A stretch of DNA of 64,000 bases from Gemmatimonadaceae bacterium (GTDB lineage Bacteria > Gemmatimonadota > Gemmatimonadetes > Gemmatimonadales > Gemmatimonadaceae). The stretch's first letter is position 1; every line of letters starts with the position of its first letter. This document shows, piece after piece, positions 47,687-56,225 of the stretch. The position numbers and the translations under genes are program-made. Where the stretch lies: the NCBI GenBank assembly GCA_020851035.1, contig JADZDM010000002.1:315995-379994 (forward strand), written 5' to 3'. Under the pieces are notes generated by a model, which saw only the letters and a list, made by a program, of their open reading frames with translations, did not search any database and was not told where the DNA came from.

Positions 47687-49192
47687 ATGCTCCGCGTCCG
47701 GAAACAGAGTTGCGCGCTGCTTGCTGTAGTGGGACTGATGTCTCAATGGCCGGGATTCTCCGGGCGAGATCGCTCGACGCTCGTGCGGCAGTCGGGGGAC
47801 ATCCGGCTCACGGTTTCGGGGATCACGTCCCGCGCACCTGCCCAGCCGAGCCGCATGCCTGCATCCGACAGCGCGGAGACTTTCATCGTCTTGTTCGGGG
47901 GCCCCCCAAAGGCGGGTGGCGACAACGAGGAGGCCTCCGCTCGGCGTGTCGAACGCAGAGGGTTTGGACTCAGGCTTCCGCGCCGCAATCCCGGACCTCC
48001 GCGCGCGGGTGACGATGCTGAACGCCGCCCGGCGTCCCCTCCGACGGCGGCCGCACCCGTCGCGGCGCCATCCGCTGCCAGTCGCCTGGCACGGGCCCGC
48101 GCGCTTTCATTCGCTCGTGCCCGCACGCTTCTCGCCCGGACGGGCGCCAGCGCGGTCGTGCCGATCGACGTGTATCCGGATGTCATCAACGGCTTTCACG
48201 CCGTCCTCTCGCCGGAAGTCCGCGATCGGCTGAGACGTGACCCGGACGTCACCGCTGTCATCCCGAATGCCACGGTCGTCGCACTTGGCGAGCAGATCGG
48301 ACCGCCATGGCACCTCGACCGCCTGGACCAGCGCGTGATGCCCCTCAACAACAAGTATCTCTTCGAAACCACGGGCAAGGGTGTCGACGTCTACGTCCTC
48401 GACGGTGCGATTGACCTCACCCACTCCGAGTTCGAGGGCCGGGCTGGGATACTCGGTAACGGCGGAACCGACGCGAGTGTCTGGGCCCGTCTCCAGGCAA
48501 CCCAGGGCAAGGCCTGCCAGAGTCATGGCACCGCCGTGGCGGGCGTGCTTGCCGGCGCTCAGTCGGGGGTCGCGAAGAGTGCGAATCTCATCTCGGTTCG
48601 CGTGCTGGACTGCAACGGGAAGGGCAATCTGGACGGCATTGCGAACGCCGTCGAGCAGGTAGGCCGTGCGATCGCCGCCGCGAAGCCACGACGAGCCGTG
48701 CTCAACTTCAGTGTCGGCGTGAAGCGCGTGCCTGACGCGGAGCCGCTCTTTCGGCGGGTGTTCCAGAACCTGGACGACGCAGTGATCGTGGCGGCAGCGG
48801 GGAACGACAACGAGGACGCGTGCTTCACGCTGCCGGCCGGCATACCCGAGATCCTGACAGTGGGCGCCACGACCAGCAAGGACCTGCGCCGGTTCGACTC
48901 GAACTTCGGAAAATGCGTGGACGTGTTCGCACCGGGCGACTTGATCCTCACCACGTTTCCCGGTGGACCCATTGGCAAGGTCGGCGGCACATCCTACGCC
49001 GCACCCATCGTCTCGGGCATTGCCGCACGGCTGCTGGAACGGTATCCCGCGATGAGTGCGCGAGATGTCGTGGCGACCATCCTGCGCATCGCAGTCCCGC
49101 AGAAGGTTGAAGGAGGATCAGCCCCGGCGGCGCTCCTTGCCTGCACCGATGGGATGGACGATGGAAAGCCTGGTGCGGTGGACAAGCCGTGA
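47687..49192 (+). CDS. Subtilisin-like serine peptidase (S8), secreted
   Basis: A 501-residue subtilase. The catalytic triad is Asp239 (DVYVLDGAIDLTH), His280 (CQSHGTAVAGVLAG) and Ser436 (GGTSYAAPIVSG), with the oxyanion Asn in AAAGNDNEDA, so it should be active. Before the catalytic domain is a long Pro/Ala/Arg-rich region (residues 45-155) and a possible I9-type propeptide end (VINGFHAVLSPEVRDRLRRD). The N-terminus MLRVRKQSCALLAVVGLMSQ is a likely signal. It shares a 229-base intergenic region with the divergent secreted protein and lies in the repeat-flanked segment. Confidence 0.93.
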   Translation: MLRVRKQSCALLAVVGLMSQWPGFSGRDRSTLVRQSGDIRLTVSGITSRAPAQPSRMPASDSAETFIVLFGGPPKAGGDNEEASARRVERRGFGLRLPRRNPGPPRAGDDAERRPASPPTAAAPVAAPSAASRLARARALSFARARTLLARTGASAVVPIDVYPDVINGFHAVLSPEVRDRLRRDPDVTAVIPNATVVALGEQIGPPWHLDRLDQRVMPLNNKYLFETTGKGVDVYVLDGAIDLTHSEFEGRAGILGNGGTDASVWARLQATQGKACQSHGTAVAGVLAGAQSGVAKSANLISVRVLDCNGKGNLDGIANAVEQVGRAIAAAKPRRAVLNFSVGVKRVPDAEPLFRRVFQNLDDAVIVAAAGNDNEDACFTLPAGIPEILTVGATTSKDLRRFDSNFGKCVDVFAPGDLILTTFPGGPIGKVGGTSYAAPIVSGIAARLLERYPAMSARDVVATILRIAVPQKVEGGSAPAALLACTDGMDDGKPGAVDKP

Positions 49193-49340
49193 GCGGCACA
49201 TAGCGACACGGACGTGCCCGCGCGAGGAACAGACGACAGGCCCGCTCTTGCCGCGGTTGCACGAGGCGCGCCGGTCCGCGGACGGATCTGGACGCCGATG
49301 CGCGTCCGAGCTCGCCGATGCGCCGGGGTTGCCCCCTGTG

Positions 49341-49413
49341 TCAGCGCCCCCGAGGCACCAGCGCCTGGTAGACCAGGTTCGTGAACCGTGACGGCAGGTC
49401 GCTGGAGTTCGGC
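49341..49413. repeat. Right-hand copy of the 73-base direct repeat
   Basis: This is the true 3' end of the serine hydrolase gene (stop at 49341-49343), 72 of 73 bases identical to 46254-46326 in the same orientation. Sequences just outside the two copies are unrelated, so the repeat ends sharply at the hydrolase stop codon. Confidence 0.88.
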
Positions 49414-50687
49414 ATCTGCTGGATCATGAACACGATCACCAGCCGCTGCTCCGGGTCCACGGTGTACGACGACCCGTAGGCCCCGCCCCACCCGAAGCTC
49501 CCCACCGACTTGAAGCCATCCGCGCCAAGCCGGTCCACCGTGGAGAAGCCAAGCCCGAAGCCGCGACCGTCGGTGGAGTAAAGTGTGCCGACCTGGTTGG
49601 TGGTCATCAGCTCCACCGTGCGCGGTGCGAGGATGCGCGCACCATCCAGGATGCCGCCGTTGAGCAGCATCTGCAGGAAGCGCGCATAGTCGCCAGCGGT
49701 GGAGAGCAGCCCAGCGCCACCGCTGAAGCTCCGCCGCGGCCCCTCCACGTAGTGTCCCTGCCCACGCGCGCCGTCAGGGGCCCGCACGCTGCGGCGCGTC
49801 GAGTCGCTCATGTACACCGTGGCGATGCGGTCGCGCTGCCCCTCCGGAAGGAAGAAGTGCGTGTCGGCCATGCGCAGCGGCGCGGTGATGCGCGTGCGGA
49901 TGAACTCGTCCAGCGACACGCCGGACACCCTCTCCACCACGCAGCCGAGGATGTCGGTGTTGTAGCCGTACACCCACGCGGCGCCCGGCTGCTGCACGAA
50001 GGGCAGCGTGCCAAGCGTCTCCATGGTGGTGCAGACCGGCTCGTCCTTGTCCGCCGTGTACCACCCCCACCCCGCCGCCGGACCGAGCTGCTTCGCGCGG
50101 TACTCCTCGGCTACCTGCCGGTCGGTGCCATACGAGATGCCGGCGGTGTGCGTGAGCAGGTCGCGAATGGTGATGGCTCGGCGAGCCGGCACCTTCTGCG
50201 GGAAACCTGCGGTGAGCACGGAGGTGTTCGCGAAGCTCGGGATGAAGCGGCTCACCGGGTCATCGAGGGTGAGCCGGCCCTGCTCCACCAACGACAGGAT
50301 CGACACGCTGGTGAGCGCCTTCGTCTGGGACGCGATGCGGAAGATGGCATCGGTATTCATGCGCCGGTCGCCCGCCCTGTCAGACCAGCCGACCGCGCGT
50401 TCGTAGATCACCTTGCCATCGCGGAGCACCAGGCCGACGGCACCGGTGACGCTGCCGTCACTCACGGCGGCATCGAGCAGGGTGTCGAGGCGCGCGAGTC
50501 GTGCGGCGGAGACGTCGGTGCGCTTGCGGCCAAGCGCGACCCGTGAGCCCGCGATGGCGGCCGTCGAACCGGCGATGCCGGCGATCGGCGCGCGCTGGCC
50601 GGCGAGCGGCGAACTCGCCAGCACCAGCAGGGCTGCGAGCGCGCCGCGCAGGCGCATGCGGTGCGATGGACGGTAGGAATGTGTCAT
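49341..50687 (-). CDS. Serine hydrolase of the beta-lactamase/EstB (family VIII esterase) type, secreted
   Basis: A 448-residue protein with signal peptide (ALAALLVLASSPLAGQ) after MTHSYRPSHRMRLRG. The nucleophile motif is Ser120-Gln-Thr-Lys123 (IFRIASQTKALTSV). The tyrosine motif VYGYNTDILG and the GSFGWGGAYGSSY stretch (WGG in place of KTG) are as in EstB-type esterases rather than true class C beta-lactamases. The substrate is open. ATG 50687 is one choice. ATG 50657 (MRLRG) is an alternative. Its last 23 codons are duplicated at 46254-46326. Uma2 copy 2 ends 47 bases upstream. Confidence 0.9.
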   Translation of the reverse strand: MTHSYRPSHRMRLRGALAALLVLASSPLAGQRAPIAGIAGSTAAIAGSRVALGRKRTDVSAARLARLDTLLDAAVSDGSVTGAVGLVLRDGKVIYERAVGWSDRAGDRRMNTDAIFRIASQTKALTSVSILSLVEQGRLTLDDPVSRFIPSFANTSVLTAGFPQKVPARRAITIRDLLTHTAGISYGTDRQVAEEYRAKQLGPAAGWGWYTADKDEPVCTTMETLGTLPFVQQPGAAWVYGYNTDILGCVVERVSGVSLDEFIRTRITAPLRMADTHFFLPEGQRDRIATVYMSDSTRRSVRAPDGARGQGHYVEGPRRSFSGGAGLLSTAGDYARFLQMLLNGGILDGARILAPRTVELMTTNQVGTLYSTDGRGFGLGFSTVDRLGADGFKSVGSFGWGGAYGSSYTVDPEQRLVIVFMIQQMPNSSDLPSRFTNLVYQALVPRGR

Positions 50688-50734
50688 GACAGTCACGATG
50701 CCCCCACTTACGCGCTGCAGCAAGTTGCGTGCGA

Positions 50735-51289
50735 TCAGGTCACCTCCCGCAGCGCCAGGCGGAACCCGGGGAGGACGTCTTCCCCGTCGAGCACGTCGTG
50801 GTGCCCCAGCGTCGCGACGCTCCCATCCAGACGGAACACCCGTGCCCGCTTCTGCACCGGCTCGATCACCCAGACCAGGCGTGTCCCGGCCGCCAGCCAC
50901 TGCCGCACCTTCGCATCCAGTGCCCGGGTGCGATCGCCTCGGGAGCGGACCTCGATCGCGAGATCCGGGGCGAGTTCGGCGAAGCCGCGGTCCGGCGCCT
51001 CGGGTACGCGATCGGCACGCACGAAGGCGACGTCGGGTGCACGCACGGTGTCCGGGCCGCGCTTCAGGACGAACCCCGGGTCATTGCCGGAAACCACACC
51101 GAGCGGATTCTCGCGGAGCCACAGCTGGAGGGCGGTGGCGAGCCTGAGCGCGACGACCCCATGCCAGAATCCGGCGGGATTCCGCACCACCAGATGCCCT
51201 CGCAGGAGCTCGGTGCGCTTGCCTGGCAGGTCGTAGCGGAAGAGCTGTTCCGCCGTCATGCGCGCTGGTGGGTCCGGTGCGACGGCCAT
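50735..51289 (-). CDS. Uma2 family protein, copy 2
   Basis: A 184-residue Uma2/DUF820 protein with FAELAPDLAIEVRSRGDR and the AKVRQWLAAGTRLVWVIEP pair of the PD-(D/E)xK-like core. It is clearly paralogous to the protein at 45579-46127, sharing motifs from start to end (DPGFVL.R.PDTVRAPDVAF). ATG 51289 gives MAVAPDPPARMTAEQLFRYD. The internal Met ten codons later is an alternative. The partner or target of these proteins is not known. Confidence 0.87.
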   Translation of the reverse strand: MAVAPDPPARMTAEQLFRYDLPGKRTELLRGHLVVRNPAGFWHGVVALRLATALQLWLRENPLGVVSGNDPGFVLKRGPDTVRAPDVAFVRADRVPEAPDRGFAELAPDLAIEVRSRGDRTRALDAKVRQWLAAGTRLVWVIEPVQKRARVFRLDGSVATLGHHDVLDGEDVLPGFRLALREVT

Positions 51290-51444
51290 GGCGCCACGAT
51301 ATCATCGCGCCGCCCGCGGAGCGTCACCAGATTCGCGCGCAGCACCCTTCCACGACGATGCCCGAACAGCCGCGCCGCGTGGTAGGTTCGGATCGCCGAC
51401 CCACCCGACCGGTTCACGCCTCCCGTGCCACCCCGGACCGCCCG

Positions 51445-52686
51445 ATGGCCCTGAACGCCCGCGCGCTCGTCGCGCTCGTCGCGCTCTCCACGCTCGCCGC
51501 CTGTGCACCGCACCGCGCGCCTGCCACCTGGACCAACCCCCACGCCGCCGAACCCATCGGCACCGTGCGGCAGATGTACGATGGCACGCTGTCGGCCGAG
51601 CTCGCTGTCACGACCTTCCGCAACATCGACCGCCTCTTCCCCAGTCGCGTCGTCGCCCGGTCGCCCACCGCCACGCCGCTCCCCGCCGGCACGCCCCTCA
51701 CCGCACCGGTCCTGTGCAGCGCCGGCAGCCAGGTGGTCTCGCTGGACGAGTACGTCCGCGTCAACCGAGTCAGCGGGCTGCTGGTGCTGAAGGACGGGCG
51801 CGTGGTGCTGGAGCGGTACGCATTCGGCAACACCCCGCGCACTCACTGGATGTCGATGTCCATTGCGAAGTCGGTCACCTCGACGCTGATCGGGATCGCG
51901 CTGGCCGAGGGCCGGATCGCGAGCCTCGACGACTCGGTGACACGCTACGTGCCGAGCCTGGCCGGCAGCGCGTACGCCGGTGTCAGCGTGCGACAGGTGC
52001 TGATGATGGCGTCGGGTGTGCGCTGGAACGAGACGTACACCGACTCCAGCTCCGACCGGCGCCACCTGCTCGAGGCGCAGGTGGCGCAGCGGCCCGGTGA
52101 CGCCCTCGCCCTGATGGGGTCCCTGCCGCGCGCCGCGACTCCCGGCACGGTCTGGAACTACAGCACGGGCGAGACACTGGTGGCGGGCGAGATCGTGCGT
52201 GGCGCCGTGGGTGTGCCGCTCGCCGACTACCTCGGTGAGAAGCTCTGGAAGCCACTCGGCATGGAGAGTGAGGCGACCTGGTGGCTGGATTCGCCGGATG
52301 GCCACGAGATCGCGGGCAGCGGACTCACGGCCACGCTGCGCGACTACGCGCGGTTCGGCCAGTTCGTGCTGGACGATGGGGTGATCGGTGGTCGTCGCAT
52401 CGTACCGGCGGGATGGTTTGCCGAGGCGGGGTCACCGAAGTCGCTGCCGAACGGCCGGACCCAGCCGTACGGCTACATGTGGTGGCCCGTGGCGGCGCCG
52501 GCGGGAAGCGTGCACGAGGGGGCCTTCAGCGCGCAGGGCATCTTCGGCCAGTACCTGTATGTCAATCCGCGGGACCGGGTGGTGATCGCGCAGTGGAGCG
52601 CCCAGGTGAAGCCGTCGGGGGGCGAGGTGATCGATCCCGATGCCTGCTTCGGCGCCATCACGGCCGCGCTGCGCCCGGGGCGCTGA
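51445..52686 (+). CDS. Serine hydrolase lipoprotein (NylB-like beta-lactamase fold)
   Basis: A 413-residue lipoprotein with signal MALNARALVALVALSTLAAC (Cys20). The nucleophile motif is Ser139-Ile-Ala-Lys142 (WMSMSIAKSVTST), the tyrosine motif is WNYSTGETLVAG, and the region where HxG/KTG would be reads FSAQGIFGQYLYV. This pattern resembles 6-aminohexanoate-dimer hydrolase (NylB) and related amidases/esterases. The natural substrate is unknown. It is divergent from Uma2 copy 2, with 155 bases between starts. Confidence 0.88.
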   Translation: MALNARALVALVALSTLAACAPHRAPATWTNPHAAEPIGTVRQMYDGTLSAELAVTTFRNIDRLFPSRVVARSPTATPLPAGTPLTAPVLCSAGSQVVSLDEYVRVNRVSGLLVLKDGRVVLERYAFGNTPRTHWMSMSIAKSVTSTLIGIALAEGRIASLDDSVTRYVPSLAGSAYAGVSVRQVLMMASGVRWNETYTDSSSDRRHLLEAQVAQRPGDALALMGSLPRAATPGTVWNYSTGETLVAGEIVRGAVGVPLADYLGEKLWKPLGMESEATWWLDSPDGHEIAGSGLTATLRDYARFGQFVLDDGVIGGRRIVPAGWFAEAGSPKSLPNGRTQPYGYMWWPVAAPAGSVHEGAFSAQGIFGQYLYVNPRDRVVIAQWSAQVKPSGGEVIDPDACFGAITAALRPGR

Positions 52687-52812
52687 CATCACATCCCGGA
52701 AAGGGCGAGAGTGTGACACGCGGGTCGGCTCAGCCGTGCTCGCGATCGTACGCGCTGCCGCAGTGCACGTCAGGGACCGCGACGCCGGCGAAGACGTCAG
52801 AGGCTCCGCGAA

Positions 52813-52978
52813 CTAGTGGCGTGCAATCGAAGTTCGGATAGCACACAGCCGGATGGGGCGCCTGGTTGGCCAGGCGAACACCGCAGCAATACCAGCGGTA
52901 TTGCGAGGATGTTCAACGCCGCCAACCGGGATGCCCCGACCGGCGACTGCGTCCGGAACTTCGATTACACGCCACTAG
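52813..52978. repeat. 166-base palindromic element with two internal perfect hairpins
   Basis: The ends are inverted arms of 23 bases (52813-52835 CTAGTGGCGTGCAATCGAAG-TTC, and 52956-52978 as its complement with one mismatch). Inside are two perfect hairpins: CGCCTGG-TTGG-CCAGGCG (52859-52876) and GCAATACC-AGC-GGTATTGC (52886-52904). Further loose pairing joins the stems (around 52847-52860 with 52930-52950). The whole would fold as a branched stem. It fills most of the 345-base gap before the nitrilase-family gene. It looks like a non-autonomous mobile repeat or a structured site. No protein gene is in it. Confidence 0.8.
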
Positions 52979-53031
52979 ACTCGTGCACGACGGCGTTGAG
53001 CCCGTTCACCACACAGCCCCGGCGCACACGC

Positions 53032-53829
53032 ATGCCCACCGCAACGATCGCCCTCGCCAACCTCGCCATCCCCGCCTCCCGCGATGCTGCCATCACCGCT
53101 GCCGTCGCGTCCATCGCCGGGGCCGGACGCGCGGGCGCCCTGGTGCTCTGTTTCCCCGAGTGCTTCATCCCCGGCTACCGCTGGCCTGACGGCTCCCTCC
53201 CCGCCCCCGACCAGGCCTTCCTCGACACCGCCTGGGCCGCAGTCGGCACTGCCGCCCGCGATGCCAACGTCACCGTCATCCTCGGCACCGAGCGCATCAC
53301 GCCGGCCGGCCTCCAGATCAGCGCCGCCGTCTTCGGCCCGGACGGCTCGCTGCTCGGCTGGCAGGACAAGGGACAGCTCGACCCGGGCGAGGAGTGGCAG
53401 TACCCGGCCTACGGCGGCGAACGCCACGTCTTCACCGCCGGTCCGCTGACCTTCGGCATCGTCATCTGCCACGAGGGCTGGCGCTACCCGGAGACCGTGC
53501 GCTGGGCGGCGCGGCGCGGGGCGCAGGTGGTCTTCCACCCGCACGCGGCGGTCGCGGAGCCGGGCTCGTATCGCCCCACGACCTTCGGCGACCCGGCCAA
53601 CTCGTTCCACGAGTCCGCCGTGCGCTGTCGCGCAGCCGAGAACACGATCTGGTTCGCGTCGGTGAACTGTGCCAGCGAAGGGTCGCCGACGACGTCGGCG
53701 ATCGCGCGGCCGGATGGGACGTTGCACGCATGGCAGCCGTATGGGCAGGCCGGGCTCCTGATTGCGGACATCGACCTGAGCCTGGCCACGGGGTTGCTGG
53801 CGTCGCGCTGCCGAACGTCACCGATGTAG
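53032..53829 (+). CDS. Carbon-nitrogen hydrolase (nitrilase superfamily)
   Basis: A 265-residue enzyme of the nitrilase/amidase superfamily with the Glu-Lys-Cys triad: Glu43 (LCFPECFIPGY), Lys113 (GWQDKGQLDPGEEW) and Cys146 (FGIVICHEGWRYPE). It would hydrolyse an amide or nitrile in the cytoplasm. No signal peptide is present. ATG 53032 gives the expected start at the first beta strand (ATIALANLAIP). Upstream open frame falls in the palindromic element and is not coding. Confidence 0.9.
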   Translation: MPTATIALANLAIPASRDAAITAAVASIAGAGRAGALVLCFPECFIPGYRWPDGSLPAPDQAFLDTAWAAVGTAARDANVTVILGTERITPAGLQISAAVFGPDGSLLGWQDKGQLDPGEEWQYPAYGGERHVFTAGPLTFGIVICHEGWRYPETVRWAARRGAQVVFHPHAAVAEPGSYRPTTFGDPANSFHESAVRCRAAENTIWFASVNCASEGSPTTSAIARPDGTLHAWQPYGQAGLLIADIDLSLATGLLASRCRTSPM

Positions 53830-53898
53830 TCTGCGCGGCGATGGCGCGTGTGTGCGCGGCCCTGCACGATCACCTCCGCCGACCCGGGAGCCCGACCC

Positions 53899-54450
53899 AT
53901 GCATCGCGTCCTCCTCGTCGGCCCCGGCGGCGCCGGCAAGACCACCCTCGCCCGGCAGCTCGGCGACATCACCGGCCTCCCGGTCGTGCACCTGGACGCG
54001 CTGTACTGGCGTGCGGGGTGGGTCAGCACGCCGAAGGACGAGTGGGAACCGATCGTGGAGCGGCTCTGCAGTGCACCGACGTGGATCATGGACGGCAACT
54101 TCGGCGGCACCATCGACCAGCGCCTCGCCGCGTGCGACACCGTGCTCCTCCTCGACCTCGCGCCGTGGCGATGCCTCTGGCGCGTGCTCACACGCACGGT
54201 GCGCTACGCCGGCCGCTCACGCCCGGACATGGCGCCCGACTGTCCCGAGCGATTCGACGCGGCGTTCCTGTGGTGGATTGCGACCTATCGCCGCAAGAAG
54301 CTCCCGGCCCTGCTGGCGCGTCTGGAAGCGGCGCGCGGCGCCGGCACGAATGTCGTCATCCTGCGCACTCCCGACGAGGTCGAGCGGTTCCTCGCCGACG
54401 TGCGTGCAACCCGTGACGCCGTGGCAACGGCGGCGGTCAGCCCTCGCTGA
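53899..54450 (+). CDS. P-loop kinase-like protein (adenylate kinase/FlaR type)
   Basis: A 183-residue P-loop NTPase. Walker A is GPGGAGKTT (8-16) in MHRVLLVGPGGAGKTTLARQ, then HLDALYWRAGWV and the WIMDGNFGGTIDQRL motif typical of the small AAA/adenylate-kinase-like proteins often annotated as topology modulation (FlaR-like) proteins. The role is unknown. ATG 53899 has GGGAG ten bases upstream. Its 3' end overlaps the convergent phosphorylase gene by 14 bases. Confidence 0.87.
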   Translation: MHRVLLVGPGGAGKTTLARQLGDITGLPVVHLDALYWRAGWVSTPKDEWEPIVERLCSAPTWIMDGNFGGTIDQRLAACDTVLLLDLAPWRCLWRVLTRTVRYAGRSRPDMAPDCPERFDAAFLWWIATYRRKKLPALLARLEAARGAGTNVVILRTPDEVERFLADVRATRDAVATAAVSPR

Positions 54451-56110
54451 TCACGAACGTCCCCGCCGCCAGGTCCGCCGCCAGCGTCGCCACCGCGCCC
54501 CCGTTGCTCCACCGCAGCTTCAGCTCGTGCGACGCTGATGGCAGCACCTCCAGCGTCGCATCCCACCCGAATGCTGGACACGACGCCCGGAACCGCAGCA
54601 ACTCCAGCTGCTGCTGCACGACAGCACGCGACAACCCAGCGTCGATGTCCGCATGCGACAGGTTCGTCCGGTTGATCTCCTTGTGCCCACCTGCCCCGGC
54701 GCGCTCCACCGCCGCGTGATCGTTCTCCCCCGCGAACAGGTCCAGGTACCACACCTGCGGCTTTCCCGGCATGAACAGCTGGATCGCCCGTGCCAGCAGC
54801 AGCCGCTCCTCGTCACCACCCAACGCGCTGAAGTACGTCGCGTTCACCTGGTAGTAGGTGTTCTTCTGCCCGTGCAGGTCCTTCACGTACCCGCCGCGGC
54901 CCACCACCACCGCGATCAGCGACTCGATCTGTGCATCCGTCAGCAATCCGCGCAGGTCCAGCAGCGGGATGCCGTCGTGACAGCCGAGCATGTTCACCGT
55001 GCGCAGCCCCTTCGCCTGGATGTCCGCGATCCAGCGCAGGATGGCCTCGTTCGTCTGCCGCTCGAACGCGTCGATCAGCAGGCCGGGCAGGAAGAAGTCG
55101 TACGTCAGGAACCCACGCTCGGCGATCTGCTCGTGCGTGCGGTCGCCGTAGCTGGTGTGGATCTCAGGCAGCAGCTGCAAGCCGTACTTCTCCGCCAGCC
55201 CCGCCACACGGGCCAGGCACTCCCACGTCTCGGGGTCGTTGAAGAAGTTGCGCTTCCCCACCGCCTTCGGCGCATACGCGAAGGCATCCAGCCGCACGAT
55301 GCTCGCGCCGTACGCCGCCAGCTGCCGCAGCACGTCGTCGTAGAACTCCCACACCAGCGGCGAGCGGATGTCGAGGTCCATCTGGCCGAGGTACACACGG
55401 CGCGACTCGAGCAGGTTCACGACCACGTCGCGACGCGTCGTGAAGTCCGCGAGATCCATGGTCGCCGGCTTCTTCCCTGCCGCCAGCTCGGAGCGCACCA
55501 AGGACTCCAGGCGTCCCGCCTCGGAGTACTGCAGGCCCAGCACCGACATGAACTCCTGCCGGTCCGGCACGCGGTACTGCACCTCCTGGTAGAAGGTGTT
55601 CCAGTACGGCACGTCGCGACCGTCGGGAAAGCGCACCGGCAGGATCGGTAGCCCGGGCTTCCGGAAGAACATGTCCGCGATCAGCGCCGCATCGGGCTGG
55701 ATGTAACCCTGGTCCGTGACAGTGCCGTGGCCGGCCCAGAAGCGGTTCCAGTCGATGAAGAAATCGCGATAGCGTGAGTTCTCACCATGCTGAAGCAGGT
55801 CCTGAAACTGCGGCGACAGCACCGACGCGTGGTTCAGGATGAAGTCGAGCTTCAGGTCGATGCCGAGCGCCTGCAGGGCCGCCAGGTCTTCCGACGTCGC
55901 GAGGTCGCGATTGAGCCCGTAGTCGATGACCGAGAAGCCGCGATCGAGATCGGTATGGTACAAGCTGGGCAGGATGTAGAACGACTCGAACGTTCCCGCC
56001 AGCTCCGGACGGCGCAGGAACGTCACGATGTCGCCGAGCCGTCCACCGATGCTGTCGGGGTATGCATTCAGCATCGGGCCGGCGCCCATGGGCTGCGATC
56101 GTGCGTTCAC
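54437..56110 (-). CDS. GH13 subfamily 18 sugar phosphorylase (sucrose/glucosylglycerate phosphorylase-like)
   Basis: A 557-residue (beta/alpha)8 enzyme of the sucrose-phosphorylase group. The nucleophile is Asp275 (SIVRLDAFAYAPK), the acid/base Glu316 (LQLLPEIHTSYG) and the third acid in GCHDGIPLLDL. The N-terminus has DRGFSVIDYGLNRDLATSEDL. Members transfer glucose from sucrose or glucosylglycerate to phosphate. Which one cannot be decided here. The start is GTG 56110, eight bases after GGGAG. Confidence 0.88.
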   Translation of the reverse strand: MNARSQPMGAGPMLNAYPDSIGGRLGDIVTFLRRPELAGTFESFYILPSLYHTDLDRGFSVIDYGLNRDLATSEDLAALQALGIDLKLDFILNHASVLSPQFQDLLQHGENSRYRDFFIDWNRFWAGHGTVTDQGYIQPDAALIADMFFRKPGLPILPVRFPDGRDVPYWNTFYQEVQYRVPDRQEFMSVLGLQYSEAGRLESLVRSELAAGKKPATMDLADFTTRRDVVVNLLESRRVYLGQMDLDIRSPLVWEFYDDVLRQLAAYGASIVRLDAFAYAPKAVGKRNFFNDPETWECLARVAGLAEKYGLQLLPEIHTSYGDRTHEQIAERGFLTYDFFLPGLLIDAFERQTNEAILRWIADIQAKGLRTVNMLGCHDGIPLLDLRGLLTDAQIESLIAVVVGRGGYVKDLHGQKNTYYQVNATYFSALGGDEERLLLARAIQLFMPGKPQVWYLDLFAGENDHAAVERAGAGGHKEINRTNLSHADIDAGLSRAVVQQQLELLRFRASCPAFGWDATLEVLPSASHELKLRWSNGGAVATLAADLAAGTFVISEG

Positions 56111-56225
56111 TGCGGTGTCTCCCGCGCGTCGAGGCGCGACCTGAAGTCGTCGGACCAGCCCACGTCGCGAAGATAGCGGCCCGGGGTCGCAGCGTCATTC
56201 TGCGTCGACCACCCGCGTGCCTGAC

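Noticed and set aside
49341-50687. True class C beta-lactamase linked to the BlaI regulator
   Set aside because: It lacks the KTG motif (WGG instead), has an EstB-type pattern, lies 11 kb from blaI and has no matching operator in front of it.
38195-51289. Anti-phage defence island
   Set aside because: The caspase-STAND and Uma2 proteins could fit, but no restriction, retron, CBASS, toxin-antitoxin or other recognised defence gene lies near, so the claim is not supported.
52813-52978. Integron attC site
   Set aside because: The fold is similar, but I do not find the paired RYYYAAC/GTTRRRY core sites at the ends and no integron integrase or cassette series is present. Kept only as a palindromic element.
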